From assembly GCA_025210335.1 (NCBI GenBank), contig JAOARY010000045.1, positions 62,001-126,000 of the forward strand: 64,000 nt of DNA, read 5' to 3'. This document shows positions 1 through 8,862 of the stretch, one piece after another (position 1 is the stretch's first letter; each line of letters opens with the position of its first letter). Both the position numbers and the translations under genes were made by a program. This stretch comes from Peptostreptococcaceae bacterium (lineage in GTDB: Bacteria > Bacillota > Clostridia > Peptostreptococcales > Peptostreptococcaceae). The notes beneath the pieces were generated by a model that ran no database searches, was not told the origin of the DNA, and saw nothing but the letters and a program-made list of their open reading frames with translations.

Positions 1-237
1 GCATTTAGAGATTTGAACAATGATGGTTTAAAAGACATATTAGTGGTAACTAAGTCTTTGGATGAATATAAAAGCGAGATATATTCTTCAAATGTATATT
101 TTCAAAGAGATGATGAATTTATTTATATAGATAGATTAAATGCTGAAATTCAAAAGGATGGGCAAAATGAAAATATAAATATGTTGATCAATTTCGTTAA
201 GGAAAATATATATAAATACGATAGCTGTTTTTATTAG
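1..237 (+). CDS. 3' end of a VCBS/FG-GAP repeat protein (partial)
   Basis: The reading frame is open from base 1, so this is the C-terminal end of a gene that begins before the window. The first visible residues contain D-L-N-N-D-G-L-K-D, the calcium-loop pattern of FG-GAP/VCBS repeats seen in secreted or surface proteins. The last 60 residues are charged and show no motif I recognise. There is no start codon with a ribosome site inside the window, so the TTG at 13 is not a real start. A strong hairpin follows at 290-325. The family call rests on one repeat, so the function of the whole protein is unknown. Confidence 0.6.
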   Translation, partial: AFRDLNNDGLKDILVVTKSLDEYKSEIYSSNVYFQRDDEFIYIDRLNAEIQKDGQNENINMLINFVKENIYKYDSCFY

Positions 238-289
238 ACAGATATAAAGACATTTAAAGTGCATTACTATAAAAATTGTATAGATTCTT

Positions 290-325
290 ACAAAAATAGA
301 TGTTAATTTTAACATCTATTTTTGT
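290..325. terminator. bidirectional rho-independent terminator
   Basis: A perfect inverted repeat with 17-base arms (290-306 and 309-325) and a 2-base loop. It begins with A-rich and ends with T-rich sequence, so it can work for the gene at 1-237 on the plus strand and for trpB on the minus strand. Confidence 0.8.
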
Positions 326-350
326 ATTTGAGATTATGTTTAAATGTAAA

Positions 351-1526
351 TTATATTCCCATTTCTTTTACTTGTGCAACATCTTTATCTCCCCTACCTG
401 ATAAATTGATTATTATTATTTTGTCTTTACCTATTTCTTTTGCTAATTTAGTTCCATAAGCTATGGCATGAGAAGATTCTATTGCGGGAATAATTCCTTC
501 AGTTTGAGATAATAGTTTAAATGCATCAAGAGCTTCTTTATCTGTAGAACCACAATAAGTAGCTCTTTTAGTTGCATGATAAAAACAATGTTCAGGACCA
601 ACCCCAGGATAATCAAGTCCAGCAGCTACAGAATGCACAGGAGCTATATTCTTATTTTCATCTAATAACGAATAACATTTAAAACCATGAATAATAGCAG
701 GTTCTCCTAGTGTGATGCTTGCGGCATGTTCTTTTGTTTCCAAACCTTTCCCATATGGTTCGACACCATGTATTTGAACAGTTGTATCCTCATAAAAAGG
801 AGAAAAAAGTCCAATTGCATTACTTCCACCACCGACACAAGCAACAATTGCATCAGGAAGTCTACCTTCTTTTTTTAATATTTGTGCTTTAGCTTCTTTA
901 CCAATTATGCTTTGAAATTCTTTTACTATCATTGGAAATGGATGTGGACCTACTGCTGATCCAAGCATATAAAAGGTATTCTCTCTATTAACGACAAAAT
1001 CTTTTAATGCTTCATCTACAGCATCTTTAAGTGTGCGTGTTCCAGTAGTAACTGGTATAACTTTTGCACCAAGTAATTCCATTCGAAAGACATTAAGAGC
1101 TTGCCTTTTAGTATCTTCTTCACCCATATAAATGGTACAATCCATATCGAACAATGCACAAACAGTAGCAGTTGCAACACCATGTTGACCAGCACCAGTT
1201 TCTGCAATTATTCTTTTTTTACCCATTCTTTTTGCTAACAAGGCTTGACCAAGTGCATTATTTATTTTGTGTGCACCTGTGTGATTTAAATCTTCTCTCT
1301 TAAGATATATTTTTGCACCGCCAATTTTTTCAGTTAAATTTTTTGCAAAATATAAGGGATTTTCTCTGCCTATATATTCTTTGTAATAATAATTAAGTTC
1401 TTCTTTAAATTCGTTATCATCAATGTATTTATAAAAAGCTTGTTCTAATTCTTCAAGGTTTTTCTTTAATTCATCACCTACATAAGCACCGCCAAAGTCA
1501 CCATAATAACCATTAAATTTTTTCAT
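351..1526 (-). CDS. trpB: tryptophan synthase beta chain
   Basis: Condenses indole with L-serine to tryptophan with pyridoxal phosphate in the cytoplasm. The 391-residue length is normal for TrpB1. The cofactor lysine lies in H-T-G-A-H-K (K87), the catalytic glutamate in A-E-T-G-A-G (E109), and the phosphate-binding loop G-G-G-S-N at 231-235. The start is ATG at 1526 with an AGGT-type ribosome site just upstream. No trpA or other trp gene is next to it, so the enzyme probably salvages free indole, unless trpA lies elsewhere in the genome. Transcription is preceded by a tryptophan T-box leader (1557-1860), so expression should rise when tRNA-Trp is uncharged. Confidence 0.95.
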   Translation of the reverse strand: MKKFNGYYGDFGGAYVGDELKKNLEELEQAFYKYIDDNEFKEELNYYYKEYIGRENPLYFAKNLTEKIGGAKIYLKREDLNHTGAHKINNALGQALLAKRMGKKRIIAETGAGQHGVATATVCALFDMDCTIYMGEEDTKRQALNVFRMELLGAKVIPVTTGTRTLKDAVDEALKDFVVNRENTFYMLGSAVGPHPFPMIVKEFQSIIGKEAKAQILKKEGRLPDAIVACVGGGSNAIGLFSPFYEDTTVQIHGVEPYGKGLETKEHAASITLGEPAIIHGFKCYSLLDENKNIAPVHSVAAGLDYPGVGPEHCFYHATKRATYCGSTDKEALDAFKLLSQTEGIIPAIESSHAIAYGTKLAKEIGKDKIIIINLSGRGDKDVAQVKEMGI

Positions 1527-1556
1527 AATATTACCTCCAATTATTTTAATTAAATT

Positions 1557-1595
1557 AAAAAAGCCCTCTATGCACTATATATATGCATAGAGGGC
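1557..1595 (-). terminator. T-box-controlled terminator
   Basis: GCCCTCTATGCA pairs with TGCATAGAGGGC (arms within 1563-1595) and is followed on the minus strand by six T residues (1557-1562). This is the attenuator switched by the T-box leader of trpB. Confidence 0.9.
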
Positions 1596-1860
1596 GATAA
1601 TATTCGCGTTGCCACCTCTGTTATAAGAATAGAATAAATTTAGTAATAGAAATAAATTTTTCTAATGCTTATATCTCTTTTTAGATACAGAAATAAATCG
1701 ATATCCTATCTCTATAACGGGAGAACCCGGTTCACCTACTATAATTCAGATTCCGCTCATAAGTCCATTCATTACAATTGCTATTATCTGTTTCCACCAA
1801 ACACAGACTCTCTATAAATATCAAATTTGTAATTACTAATCTTAATCAACGCTTTATTAA
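1557..1860 (-). promoter_or_regulatory. T-box leader, tryptophan-specific
   Basis: Read on the minus strand, this leader has the T-box core AGGTGGCAACGCG (complement of about 1605-1617) and an upstream Stem I region. The specifier loop reads GAA-UGG-AC, with UGG (Trp) as the complement of 1765-1767. The antiterminator bulge UGGC would pair with a GCCA tRNA end, which fits the G discriminator base of tRNA-Trp. A GC-rich terminator hairpin follows. Binding of uncharged tRNA-Trp should favour the antiterminator and switch on trpB. Confidence 0.92.
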
Positions 1861-2037
1861 TTAATTTTTATCATTGTACTATGAATAATATTTTTTTGTC
1901 AAGAAGAAAATTAAAAAAATTAATTTTGAAATAAATGTAAAATAAGAATTTGAACTGTAACAAAAGTAATTAATTTGTAATTAAGAATTGTTTATAAAGT
2001 ATAGTATAATAAAGATATTTAAAAGGAGGTTTTTATA

Positions 2038-2373
2038 TTGAAAAAAAATAAAACAAAAATTTATGGATATGCTTTTGGATTTGGATGTATAGTGAGTTTT
2101 ATGAGTTGGATTTATTATAAATTCATACCTAAAATGTCTTTGAAAAAATATACTCAAGCCTGTTTGTATTTAGCTGTTATGGATGATGAAATATGTAGAA
2201 ATGAGCTTGAAGGTGAATATGTAGATGGAAAAGAAATAAATTTTCCACAAAGAAGAGAATCGTTGCAATATAAATATAGATTATTTTTAGATATGTACAA
2301 AACTTATTCAAAAAGAAAATTAGAAAAGATTATAAAGGAATATGAGGAAAGATTAGAAGAGTCAAAATATTAA
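2038..2373 (+). CDS. small membrane-anchored protein, unknown
   Basis: A 111-residue protein that I do not recognise. It starts at TTG 2038, set by an AAAGGAGGT ribosome site seven bases upstream. Residues about 8-30 form one hydrophobic segment, after a lysine-rich tail, which suggests a single membrane anchor. The remaining 80 residues are charged and probably helical, ending in a Lys/Glu-rich stretch. It lies between the divergent trpB leader and a deaminase with its own promoter, so it is probably a single-gene unit. No function can be inferred from context. Confidence 0.7.
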   Translation: MKKNKTKIYGYAFGFGCIVSFMSWIYYKFIPKMSLKKYTQACLYLAVMDDEICRNELEGEYVDGKEINFPQRRESLQYKYRLFLDMYKTYSKRKLEKIIKEYEERLEESKY

Positions 2374-2375
2374 TA

Positions 2376-2423
2376 TTTACTTCGATTGTTTTTTTATCTA
2401 TAATAAAATTAGAAACCGGTTTC
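2376..2423 (+). promoter_or_regulatory. promoter with palindromic operator at +1
   Basis: TTTACT (2376-2381), a 17-base spacer and TATAAT (2399-2404) form a good sigma-A promoter. The perfect 12-base palindrome GAAACCGGTTTC at 2412-2423 begins about where transcription would start. It is GC-rich for this genome, and its central CG resembles LacI-family operators. The regulator is not in the window. Confidence 0.55.
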
Positions 2424-2460
2424 AAGATTGAGTAGCTTTATTTTAGAGAGGATGAAAAAA

Positions 2461-2925
2461 ATGAAGATAATAAAAAATGATGAATATTTTATGAGAAAAG
2501 CAATTGAAATAGCAACAAAATCAAGAAATGAGGGTAATGAACCTTTTGGAGCAATTTTAGTTAAAGATAATCAAATAGTTATGGTTGGTGAAAATAAGAT
2601 TAATACATTTAAAGATCCGACACATCATGCAGAAATAGGACTAATAAGAGAATTTTGTGCAAATAATAATATTTTTGATTTGAGCGAATATACATTATAT
2701 ACAAGTTGTGAACCTTGTGTAATGTGTTCGGGTGCAATGGTTTGGTCTAATTTGGGTAAAATGGTGTATAGTGTTACACATGACCAGCTTGCCAAAATTG
2801 CTGGAAGTAATATAATGATATCTTCAAAAGAAGTATTTGAAAAAAGCCCAAATAAGCCAATTGTTTTGGAGAAAATTCTCAATAATGAGGGCTTAGAAGT
2901 ATTTAAAGGCTATAAATTCGAGTAA
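2461..2925 (+). CDS. nucleoside/guanine deaminase (CDA fold)
   Basis: A zinc-dependent deaminase of the cytidine/guanine deaminase superfamily. The zinc and proton-shuttle motif H-A-E is at residues 56-58 and the second zinc motif P-C-V-M-C at 85-89. The length (154 residues) and the layout resemble bacterial guanine deaminase GuaD more than TadA, but the substrate is not certain. I chose ATG 2461 because AGAGAGG at 2445-2451 is correctly spaced for it; a longer TTG frame from 2428 would bury that site. If it deaminates guanine, it would make xanthine and feed the purine-degradation island at 32190-50153. It is controlled by the promoter/operator at 2376-2423. Confidence 0.8.
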   Translation: MKIIKNDEYFMRKAIEIATKSRNEGNEPFGAILVKDNQIVMVGENKINTFKDPTHHAEIGLIREFCANNNIFDLSEYTLYTSCEPCVMCSGAMVWSNLGKMVYSVTHDQLAKIAGSNIMISSKEVFEKSPNKPIVLEKILNNEGLEVFKGYKFE

Positions 2926-3017
2926 TAGATATTATTTATTTGGATAATATAAAAAAGTTAGAAAATTTATTTTTTGATTTTGAATTGTATTTACTAGAAC
3001 TTTCAATAATATATAGT

Positions 3018-3120
3018 AAAAAGGGCTATTTCGCTAAGAATAGAAATTTATCTATCGTATATTTGTTTTTTGAATATAAGTATATAATAGATAAATTTCT
3101 TAGCAAAACAACCCTTTTTT
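3018..3120. repeat. long imperfect hairpin, terminator-like element A
   Basis: Left arm 3018-3062 and right arm 3081-3120 pair over about 40 bases with a few mismatches and a 5-base bulge; the ends are A5-GGG and CCC-T8. It sits between convergent genes and can terminate both. The outer part (GGGCTAT...TAAG) resembles the hairpin at 31944-32048. A 69-codon open frame across it (2940-3149) lacks a ribosome site and is not a gene. Confidence 0.7.
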
Positions 3121-3140
3121 TTATTTATTTAAATAAATAT

Positions 3141-4535
3141 TTAATGTGAACCAACTTTATTAAGATATTTTAATTCACTATTTGCCTTATCTTTATTAAA
3201 TTCTATTCTAGGGTCACCTATATTTATTGGATTTTTAGGGTCTCTACTCCATTCATAAAAACCGCCATCAAATACACTTATGTTTTCAAATCCCATTGCA
3301 TAAGCTTGGAAAAATGCAAGACCACCTCTCCATCCTGTAGAACAAAAAAATGATATTTCATTTTGTGGGTTAATATCCCAATCAGCCCAAATATTTTTTA
3401 TTTCTTCATAACTTCTCATGGTCCAATCTGAATCCAAAAAGTCTTGTGAATGATAAGCATCTGATCCACCATAACCAAATACAGAACTAGGTATTCTACC
3501 TTTTTCATCAAAATAAGAATAACCACCATTGTTTTTTCCTATATATTCATTCCAAGAAACAACAGCTGTAAGTCTTCCGTTTGGATTAGTCAGAAGTTGT
3601 TTAGCTTGATTGATATTTATATTATATTCAGGATGTGTAGGAATAGTTGCCAAAAATTTACCTTTGGAAGTCCATTTATTTTCACCTTGTTCTAATTTAT
3701 AATTAGACGATTTCCATGCTTGATTACCACCGTTTAATATTCTGACATCTAAAACACCTGCGTACATAAATGCTGCGGCAACTCTTCCTGATGCCATTGG
3801 TTCATCACTTGTAAGTATAACTAATGTATCTTTAGTAATACCAATTTCTTCAAACAATTTTTCGAATTCTAAAGGTGATACCAAATTCCAAAGTGGAGGA
3901 CATTCTATTTTACAAGTATCCATATAAAGTGCAGTTGGAATATGTCCTTTTTTATAATCTTCAAATTTTTCATAATTAGTATCAATAATTACATAATCTT
4001 TAGAATTATATGTATCTGGATTTTTATTATCTAAAAGTTCTTTTATCCATTTTGGATATAGATACAAATGATAATTTTTCATATATGTAAATTCTAATTG
4101 TTCTTTTAAATCTTTATCTTGTTCTAAATCTAAAAGAGCAAAATTAAGAGTGTCATTGTATCCAAGTTCATTTAATTTAGCAATTAATTCTTTGCTTTTT
4201 TCTCCGTAATTTGAATAAATCAAAATTTGTTTATCTTTATGTATATAAGATTCTTTTAATAATTCATTTTGTTTATCTTCATCTAAATTATCAAGTAGAT
4301 GAGGTTGAAAGCTAATAGCATTTTTAATATGACCTTGTGGAATTTTTTTATCAATTATCCAGCCATTATATTCTTCATCATTTCTAGCATCAACTACAAT
4401 TGTATTTTCATTAGCTAGAGCTTCTTTGATTAGGCTTAGATTATTTTCCTTTGATTGTTCATTTTTTGCACAACCATTAAATAAAAGACTTAGGGTTATT
4501 AATATACATAATATTAATTTTTTTTGATTGTTCAT
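3141..4535 (-). CDS. triple-rhodanese lipoprotein (thiosulfate sulfurtransferase-like)
   Basis: A 464-residue lipoprotein: a short signal peptide ends in the lipobox L-F-N-G-C (C22). Three rhodanese-like domains follow, at about 35-130, 160-275 and 305-440. Only the third keeps the active-site cysteine, in F-C-S-T-G-W-R-G (C398). The matching loops of domains one and two read Y-S-N-Y-G-E and T-S-D-E-P-M and have no cysteine, so these are probably structural or regulatory. It should act outside the membrane in sulfur transfer or thiosulfate/cyanide metabolism; the donor and acceptor are unknown. The start ATG has GGAGGACA upstream. It is divergent from the amino acid transporter at 4817. Confidence 0.85.
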   Translation of the reverse strand: MNNQKKLILCILITLSLLFNGCAKNEQSKENNLSLIKEALANENTIVVDARNDEEYNGWIIDKKIPQGHIKNAISFQPHLLDNLDEDKQNELLKESYIHKDKQILIYSNYGEKSKELIAKLNELGYNDTLNFALLDLEQDKDLKEQLEFTYMKNYHLYLYPKWIKELLDNKNPDTYNSKDYVIIDTNYEKFEDYKKGHIPTALYMDTCKIECPPLWNLVSPLEFEKLFEEIGITKDTLVILTSDEPMASGRVAAAFMYAGVLDVRILNGGNQAWKSSNYKLEQGENKWTSKGKFLATIPTHPEYNININQAKQLLTNPNGRLTAVVSWNEYIGKNNGGYSYFDEKGRIPSSVFGYGGSDAYHSQDFLDSDWTMRSYEEIKNIWADWDINPQNEISFFCSTGWRGGLAFFQAYAMGFENISVFDGGFYEWSRDPKNPINIGDPRIEFNKDKANSELKYLNKVGSH

Positions 4536-4816
4536 AGATGTCCTCCAATATTTTTAATAAATTTATTTCAGCGTTATTCTATCACAGGTTTTTAGCTATT
4601 TCCAATTGATTTATTTTATTTGATATTCTATTTGTATTTAATTTTATTATCCAAATAATATCTATTTAATTTTTTATATTAAATTTTCTTATCATAACAA
4701 GGTTTCAAAATTACAATTTTATGTTGCATTTATATATTAAAAATAGCTATTTAACTTGATATTATATAACTATGAATTAGATAAGGTTATAAAAATAATG
4801 GAAAGAGGTTATTTAT

Positions 4817-5635
4817 ATGAAAAAAATATTTAGTTTTATTTTATTATTTATATTTTTAATTATATTTTCTTTGGGTTGCCAAAAGAAAGAAGATGTATTA
4901 AAAGTAGGTATGGATTTAAGATTTTATCCTTTTAGTGGAACTAATAAATTGGGAGAACCAATTGGAATTGAAGTTGATATAGCAAATGAATTAGGCAAAT
5001 ACTTGGATAAAAAGGTAGAAATAATAAATACAAATTTTTCGATGCTAATTCCAGCATTACAAAATGGAGAAATTGATATAATAATTGGTTCTATGGGAAT
5101 TACAAAGGAAAGAGAACAAAGTATTGATTTTACAAATCCATATTTTTATGAAAAGATGATAGCTTTAATCAATAAAAATTTTGCAACTAAAAAAAATATT
5201 ACAAATGATATGAAGGTTGAGGAGTTATTTAAGATAAAAGATATGAAATTTGTAGGAATTAATGGTTCTATGGCTGTTACAATACCACAAGCCTATGGTT
5301 ATGAAGTTAAGACTGTAACTACAGATGCAGTAGCGCAAAGTGAAATTACAACTGGATCATCACATATATTAGTAGGAACATATACTCTATATGGTATGCA
5401 TAACACAAATAAGGATAGTACTATAATATACGAGAATAGTATACAATCTTCAAAAACGGGTATGGCAGTTAAAACGGGAAACAAATATCTTTTAGATAAA
5501 GCTAATGAATTTATATCAAAGATGGAAAGTAGTGGATTTAATGATAGACTAAAAAATGATTGGGATAAAGCTATACAAGAAAAACTTTTTGATGATAGTG
5601 TAACTCTTGATTATTATTTGAAGTTGGATAATTAA
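4817..5635 (+). CDS. polar amino acid ABC transporter, binding lipoprotein
   Basis: A substrate-binding protein of SBP family 3 (HisJ/GlnH type), 272 residues. The signal peptide ends in a lipobox with C21. The G-x-x-x-E-V-D-I-A-N-E region and G-E-I-D-I-I-I-G-S-M motif are typical of this family. It captures a polar amino acid outside the cell for the permease and ATPase encoded directly downstream (5636 and 6382). The exact ligand cannot be read from the sequence. AGAGG precedes the ATG. The gene opens a probable operon running to the AraC regulator at 8673. The 281 bases upstream, shared with the divergent rhodanese gene, are AT-rich and must hold both promoters, but no clear operator is visible. 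Confidence 0.88.
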   Translation: MKKIFSFILLFIFLIIFSLGCQKKEDVLKVGMDLRFYPFSGTNKLGEPIGIEVDIANELGKYLDKKVEIINTNFSMLIPALQNGEIDIIIGSMGITKEREQSIDFTNPYFYEKMIALINKNFATKKNITNDMKVEELFKIKDMKFVGINGSMAVTIPQAYGYEVKTVTTDAVAQSEITTGSSHILVGTYTLYGMHNTNKDSTIIYENSIQSSKTGMAVKTGNKYLLDKANEFISKMESSGFNDRLKNDWDKAIQEKLFDDSVTLDYYLKLDN

Positions 5636-6370
5636 ATGAATAAGAAAAAAATTAGTACATTTTTGATAGTGAGTTTTTTTTATATAATTTGTTTAATTTT
5701 TATGGTTAATAATATGTCAGATATTTTGGATTTTAGAGTGATATTTAATTATAAATTTCAAATACTAAAGGCATTTTTTACAACGATAAAATTTAGTTTT
5801 ATATCACTTGTTTTGAGTTTGATTTTGGGTTTTATAATATTTATAATGCAAAAATCTTCAAATTTATATTTAAATTATTTTGTTAGTATATATAAAGAAA
5901 TCATCATGGGAACACCCTTACTTGTTATGATTTTTTTAATTGTTTATGTAATAGGAGTATCTTTAGATATTCACAACAAAGAATTTTTGGGAATTATAGC
6001 AATAACGATGTATATGAGTCCTTATATGAGTAATATTTTTGAAGGTGCTTATAATACAATAGATAAAAATCAATTTGTGATAATGGATTTTTATGATTTT
6101 AATCTTTATCAAAAATATAGATATATAATATTGCCACAAATGGTTAGACCAATTATTCCTGGACTTATAAATAATCTATCAGGAATTGTTAAAGGTACTT
6201 CAATACTGAGTACAATTGCTATAGAAGAAATATTTTATACTGTAAGTGTATTATCAAATAATACATATAAATATATTGAAGGTTATTTTATTTTATGGTT
6301 AGTTTATTTAATAATAACAATACCATTATCATTATTGGCTAAGTACTATTCGCGAAAATGGAATATTTAG
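5636..6370 (+). CDS. polar amino acid ABC transporter, permease
   Basis: A 244-residue membrane protein of the HisM/GlnP type with about five hydrophobic segments. The cytoplasmic loop near residues 160-190, including L-P-Q-M-V-R-P-I-I-P-G, corresponds to the EAA loop that contacts the ATPase. The start ATG directly follows the stop codon of the binding-protein gene, so translation is probably coupled. It forms a homodimeric channel with the ATPase at 6382-7092. Confidence 0.87.
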   Translation: MNKKKISTFLIVSFFYIICLIFMVNNMSDILDFRVIFNYKFQILKAFFTTIKFSFISLVLSLILGFIIFIMQKSSNLYLNYFVSIYKEIIMGTPLLVMIFLIVYVIGVSLDIHNKEFLGIIAITMYMSPYMSNIFEGAYNTIDKNQFVIMDFYDFNLYQKYRYIILPQMVRPIIPGLINNLSGIVKGTSILSTIAIEEIFYTVSVLSNNTYKYIEGYFILWLVYLIITIPLSLLAKYYSRKWNI

Positions 6371-6381
6371 GGGTGATTTTA

Positions 6382-7092
6382 TTGTATTTGAAATTAGATA
6401 AAATATATAAATCTTATGATAGAGAAATTATAAAAGGAATATCTTTAGAATTAGAAGGCATTAAATCTGTTGGAATAATTGGAAAAAGTGGCTGTGGAAA
6501 ATCAACATTATTAAGACTATTATCAGGAATTGAAGAATTTGATTTAGGTAGAATAAATATTAATAATTTAGATTTAATAAAAGAAAATAAAAAGAAATAC
6601 CAAAAGAAAATTTCTATGGTATTTCAACAACATAATCTATTTCCGCATATATCAATATTAGAAAATATTTCTTTGATATTAGAAAAGATAAGAGGATATA
6701 AAAAAGATAAGGCTAAAAATATTTCACTAAGTTTATTAGAGCAGTTTAAACTTGAAAATGAAATTTTAAAATATCCAAATGAATTATCAGGAGGTCAAGC
6801 GCAAAGAGCATCTATTGCTAGAGCGTTAGCAACAAACCCAGATTTGATTTTTATGGATGAACCAACAGCATCATTAGATCCAATTTTGACAAAAGAAGTT
6901 TTGGACTTTGTAAAAGGATTAAAAAAAATTGGAAAAGAATTTATCTTTGTTACACATGAAATTTCTTTTGTAAAAGATTTTGCTGATTATATCGTGTTTA
7001 TGGATGAAGGAGAGATTATAGAACATGGAGCTATAAGTATTTTGCAAGATCCAAAGACTAAGAAATTAAGAGATTTTTTGATTTGTAAATAA
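6382..7092 (+). CDS. polar amino acid ABC transporter, ATPase
   Basis: ATP-binding subunit of the PAAT type. Walker A G-K-S-G-C-G-K-S-T lies at about residues 34-42, the Q-loop in F-Q-Q-H-N, the signature in L-S-G-G-Q-A-Q-R, Walker B in L-I-F-M-D-E-P, and the switch histidine in T-H-E. I place the start at TTG 6382, because GGGGTGAT at 6370-6377 fits it and the protein then begins like its homologues. An ATG at 6358 overlaps the permease but has no ribosome site. Confidence 0.87.
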   Translation: MYLKLDKIYKSYDREIIKGISLELEGIKSVGIIGKSGCGKSTLLRLLSGIEEFDLGRININNLDLIKENKKKYQKKISMVFQQHNLFPHISILENISLILEKIRGYKKDKAKNISLSLLEQFKLENEILKYPNELSGGQAQRASIARALATNPDLIFMDEPTASLDPILTKEVLDFVKGLKKIGKEFIFVTHEISFVKDFADYIVFMDEGEIIEHGAISILQDPKTKKLRDFLICK

Positions 7093-7111
7093 TATTTTAG
7101 GAGATGATTTT

Positions 7112-7789
7112 ATGGAGATGAGAGAAATTTATAAATTATTTGAAAAAATAGGAACGCTAACTTTTTCGACTATATATAATGGAGAAGTTCATAGTAGAAT
7201 CGCACATTTTAATGGGTTTGATGATGATGGAATATATTTTAGAACTATGTGGAATAAGCCATTTGCAAGACAATTAATGGATACTAATTCTGTTAGTGTT
7301 TGTGGAATAACAGATTCAAAAATATTATCACATGATGAAAATCATGTTCCCAATTTTCCTCCAGGTTATTCAATAAGGCTAATAGGAAAAGTAAAGAATG
7401 TAGAAGAAACTATTATAAGAGAAAAGGCAAAAGACAATGAAAGTCTTAAATTAGCTGTTCATGATATGGATAAGTATCCAGCCATGAAAAGAGGTAATTT
7501 TGTTATTTATTCAGCTAAAATTGAAATATTTGATTATGATTTTGAATGTAAAAATAGGGATAATAAAATTTTTAGAACACGCTTTAATTTTGGTAATTAT
7601 CCTTTTAATGAGGCTGGACCAACTATAAATGATAAATGTATTGGATGTGGTAAATGCTATGAAAAATGCAGTTTTAAAGCTATTGAAAAAACTCCTTCTT
7701 ATAAAATAAATCCTAATAAATGTGATGATTGTGGAGATTGTATTAGCGTATGTCCAGTTAATGCAATTGAGTTATCGAAGGTTTTTTAG
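7112..7789 (+). CDS. PNPOx-like flavin protein fused to 2[4Fe-4S] ferredoxin
   Basis: 225 residues. The N-terminal 140 have the split-barrel FMN-binding fold of the pyridoxamine-5'-phosphate oxidase superfamily (T-F-S-T-I-Y-N-G-E-V-H-S-R). The C-terminus carries two [4Fe-4S] motifs, with cysteines at 176/179/182/186 and 204/207/210/214. This arrangement suggests electron transfer between ferredoxin clusters and flavin, not vitamin B6 synthesis. It lies 19 bases after the transporter ATPase and 8 bases before an AraC regulator, so it is probably in the same transcript. Its substrate is unknown. Confidence 0.82.
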   Translation: MEMREIYKLFEKIGTLTFSTIYNGEVHSRIAHFNGFDDDGIYFRTMWNKPFARQLMDTNSVSVCGITDSKILSHDENHVPNFPPGYSIRLIGKVKNVEETIIREKAKDNESLKLAVHDMDKYPAMKRGNFVIYSAKIEIFDYDFECKNRDNKIFRTRFNFGNYPFNEAGPTINDKCIGCGKCYEKCSFKAIEKTPSYKINPNKCDDCGDCISVCPVNAIELSKVF

Positions 7790-7797
7790 AGTTAAAT

Positions 7798-8673
7798 ATG
7801 AATAATATTAAAAGAATTAATTATAAGGAAAATAAAAAAAATGAGATGGCTGATTTTGAAATTGTTGATTTGAAAAGATTTTTTCAAACTCGTTCAAAAA
7901 AGCTACTAGAAAGAGATCACAGATTAAATTTTTGGGTGATTATATACATTATAAATGGAGAAGGTAAGCATTATATAGATTTTAAATCATTTGAATATAA
8001 ATCAGGAAATATTATATTTGTTAGGAAAAATCAAATTCATCATTTTTTAGTTAATGAAAATGTTAATGGTTATGTAATTCATATAAATGAACCATTTATG
8101 TTAAAATTAAGCGACTACAATAATGATGTGTTTTGGGAATTTATTGATAGATCTTATGGTTATCAAATAATAAAGATTGATATGAATGAAGAATCAAATA
8201 ATAGAAAATTGATTGATATGATTTATAAAGAGTATTTAAATTTTAGTGAATCAACAGATGAAAATTTTATAAGATCTTTATTTGAATCATTTATACTATC
8301 TATAAGACAACAATTAGATAGAAGTAAGTTATTTATTAAGACATCTGAATATGAGATATTTGCAAAATACAGATTTTTTGTGGAAAAACATTTTAGGCAG
8401 CAGTTGAATTTAGATAGTTATTCAAAGATGTTAGGAGTATCAAAAAAAACTATAAATTTAGCAAGTAGAAGTAATGCAGACTTATCAGCTAAAGAATTTA
8501 TAAATCAAAGATTGCTATTGGAGATAAAAAGATATTTAAGTCAAGGGGAACTTATGATTTATGAAATTTCAGATATACTTGGATTTAGTGAACCTGCAAA
8601 TATGACAAAATTTTTTAAAAGATATGAAAAAATATCTCCTAAAAAATTTAAAGCATTAAATAAAAAAAATTAA
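7798..8673 (+). CDS. AraC family transcriptional regulator
   Basis: 291 residues with an N-terminal cupin-like sensing domain (about 1-170) and a C-terminal AraC DNA-binding domain with two helix-turn-helix units. The second unit includes Y-E-I-S-D-I-L-G-F-S-E-P-A-N-M-T-K-F-F-K-R, the conserved family signature. The ribosome site is weak, but the start follows the previous stop by only 8 bases, so translation may be coupled. It probably controls the preceding transporter and flavoprotein genes or the nitroreductase genes downstream; the ligand is unknown. Confidence 0.85.
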   Translation: MNNIKRINYKENKKNEMADFEIVDLKRFFQTRSKKLLERDHRLNFWVIIYIINGEGKHYIDFKSFEYKSGNIIFVRKNQIHHFLVNENVNGYVIHINEPFMLKLSDYNNDVFWEFIDRSYGYQIIKIDMNEESNNRKLIDMIYKEYLNFSESTDENFIRSLFESFILSIRQQLDRSKLFIKTSEYEIFAKYRFFVEKHFRQQLNLDSYSKMLGVSKKTINLASRSNADLSAKEFINQRLLLEIKRYLSQGELMIYEISDILGFSEPANMTKFFKRYEKISPKKFKALNKKN

Positions 8674-8689
8674 TATTCTCCGTCACAAA

Positions 8690-8766
8690 ACTATCACATT
8701 GAAATAGTATATTTTTATTAAGGAATAAAAAAATATACTATTTTATACTTTCTTTTAAGATAGTAT
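8690..8766. repeat. long imperfect hairpin
   Basis: Perfect 15-base inner arms (AAATAGTATATTTTT and its complement, within about 8702-8745) are enclosed by ACTATC at about 8690 and GATAGT at about 8760. It lies after the AraC gene and may terminate it. The stretch CTATCACATT also occurs in the hairpin at 31944-32048, so the two may be related. Confidence 0.5.
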
Positions 8767-8770
8767 CTAA

Positions 8771-8795
8771 CAAAAAAGTGCATACTTACTTTTTG
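8771..8795 (+). promoter_or_regulatory. HxlR-type operator-like dyad
   Basis: CAAAAAAGT (8771-8779) and ACTTTTTG (8788-8795) form an inverted repeat around GCATACTT. The pattern GTxxxTACTTACTTTTT resembles operators of HxlR-family redox or quinone sensors, which often control nitroreductases. No hxlR gene is in the window. Confidence 0.4.
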
Positions 8796-8862
8796 AATTA
8801 TTTGATTATACAATAATGAAGTAGATAAGTTTAAATTAAATGAAAGTTAAAGAGGTGTATAT

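Noticed and set aside
2940-3149. 69-codon open frame after the deaminase gene
   Set aside because: It runs through the long hairpin at 3018-3120, has no ribosome site and encodes a low-complexity hydrophobic string.
6358-6381. Upstream ATG for the amino acid transporter ATPase
   Set aside because: The AGGGGTGAT site lies downstream of it and fits TTG 6382; homologous proteins begin there.
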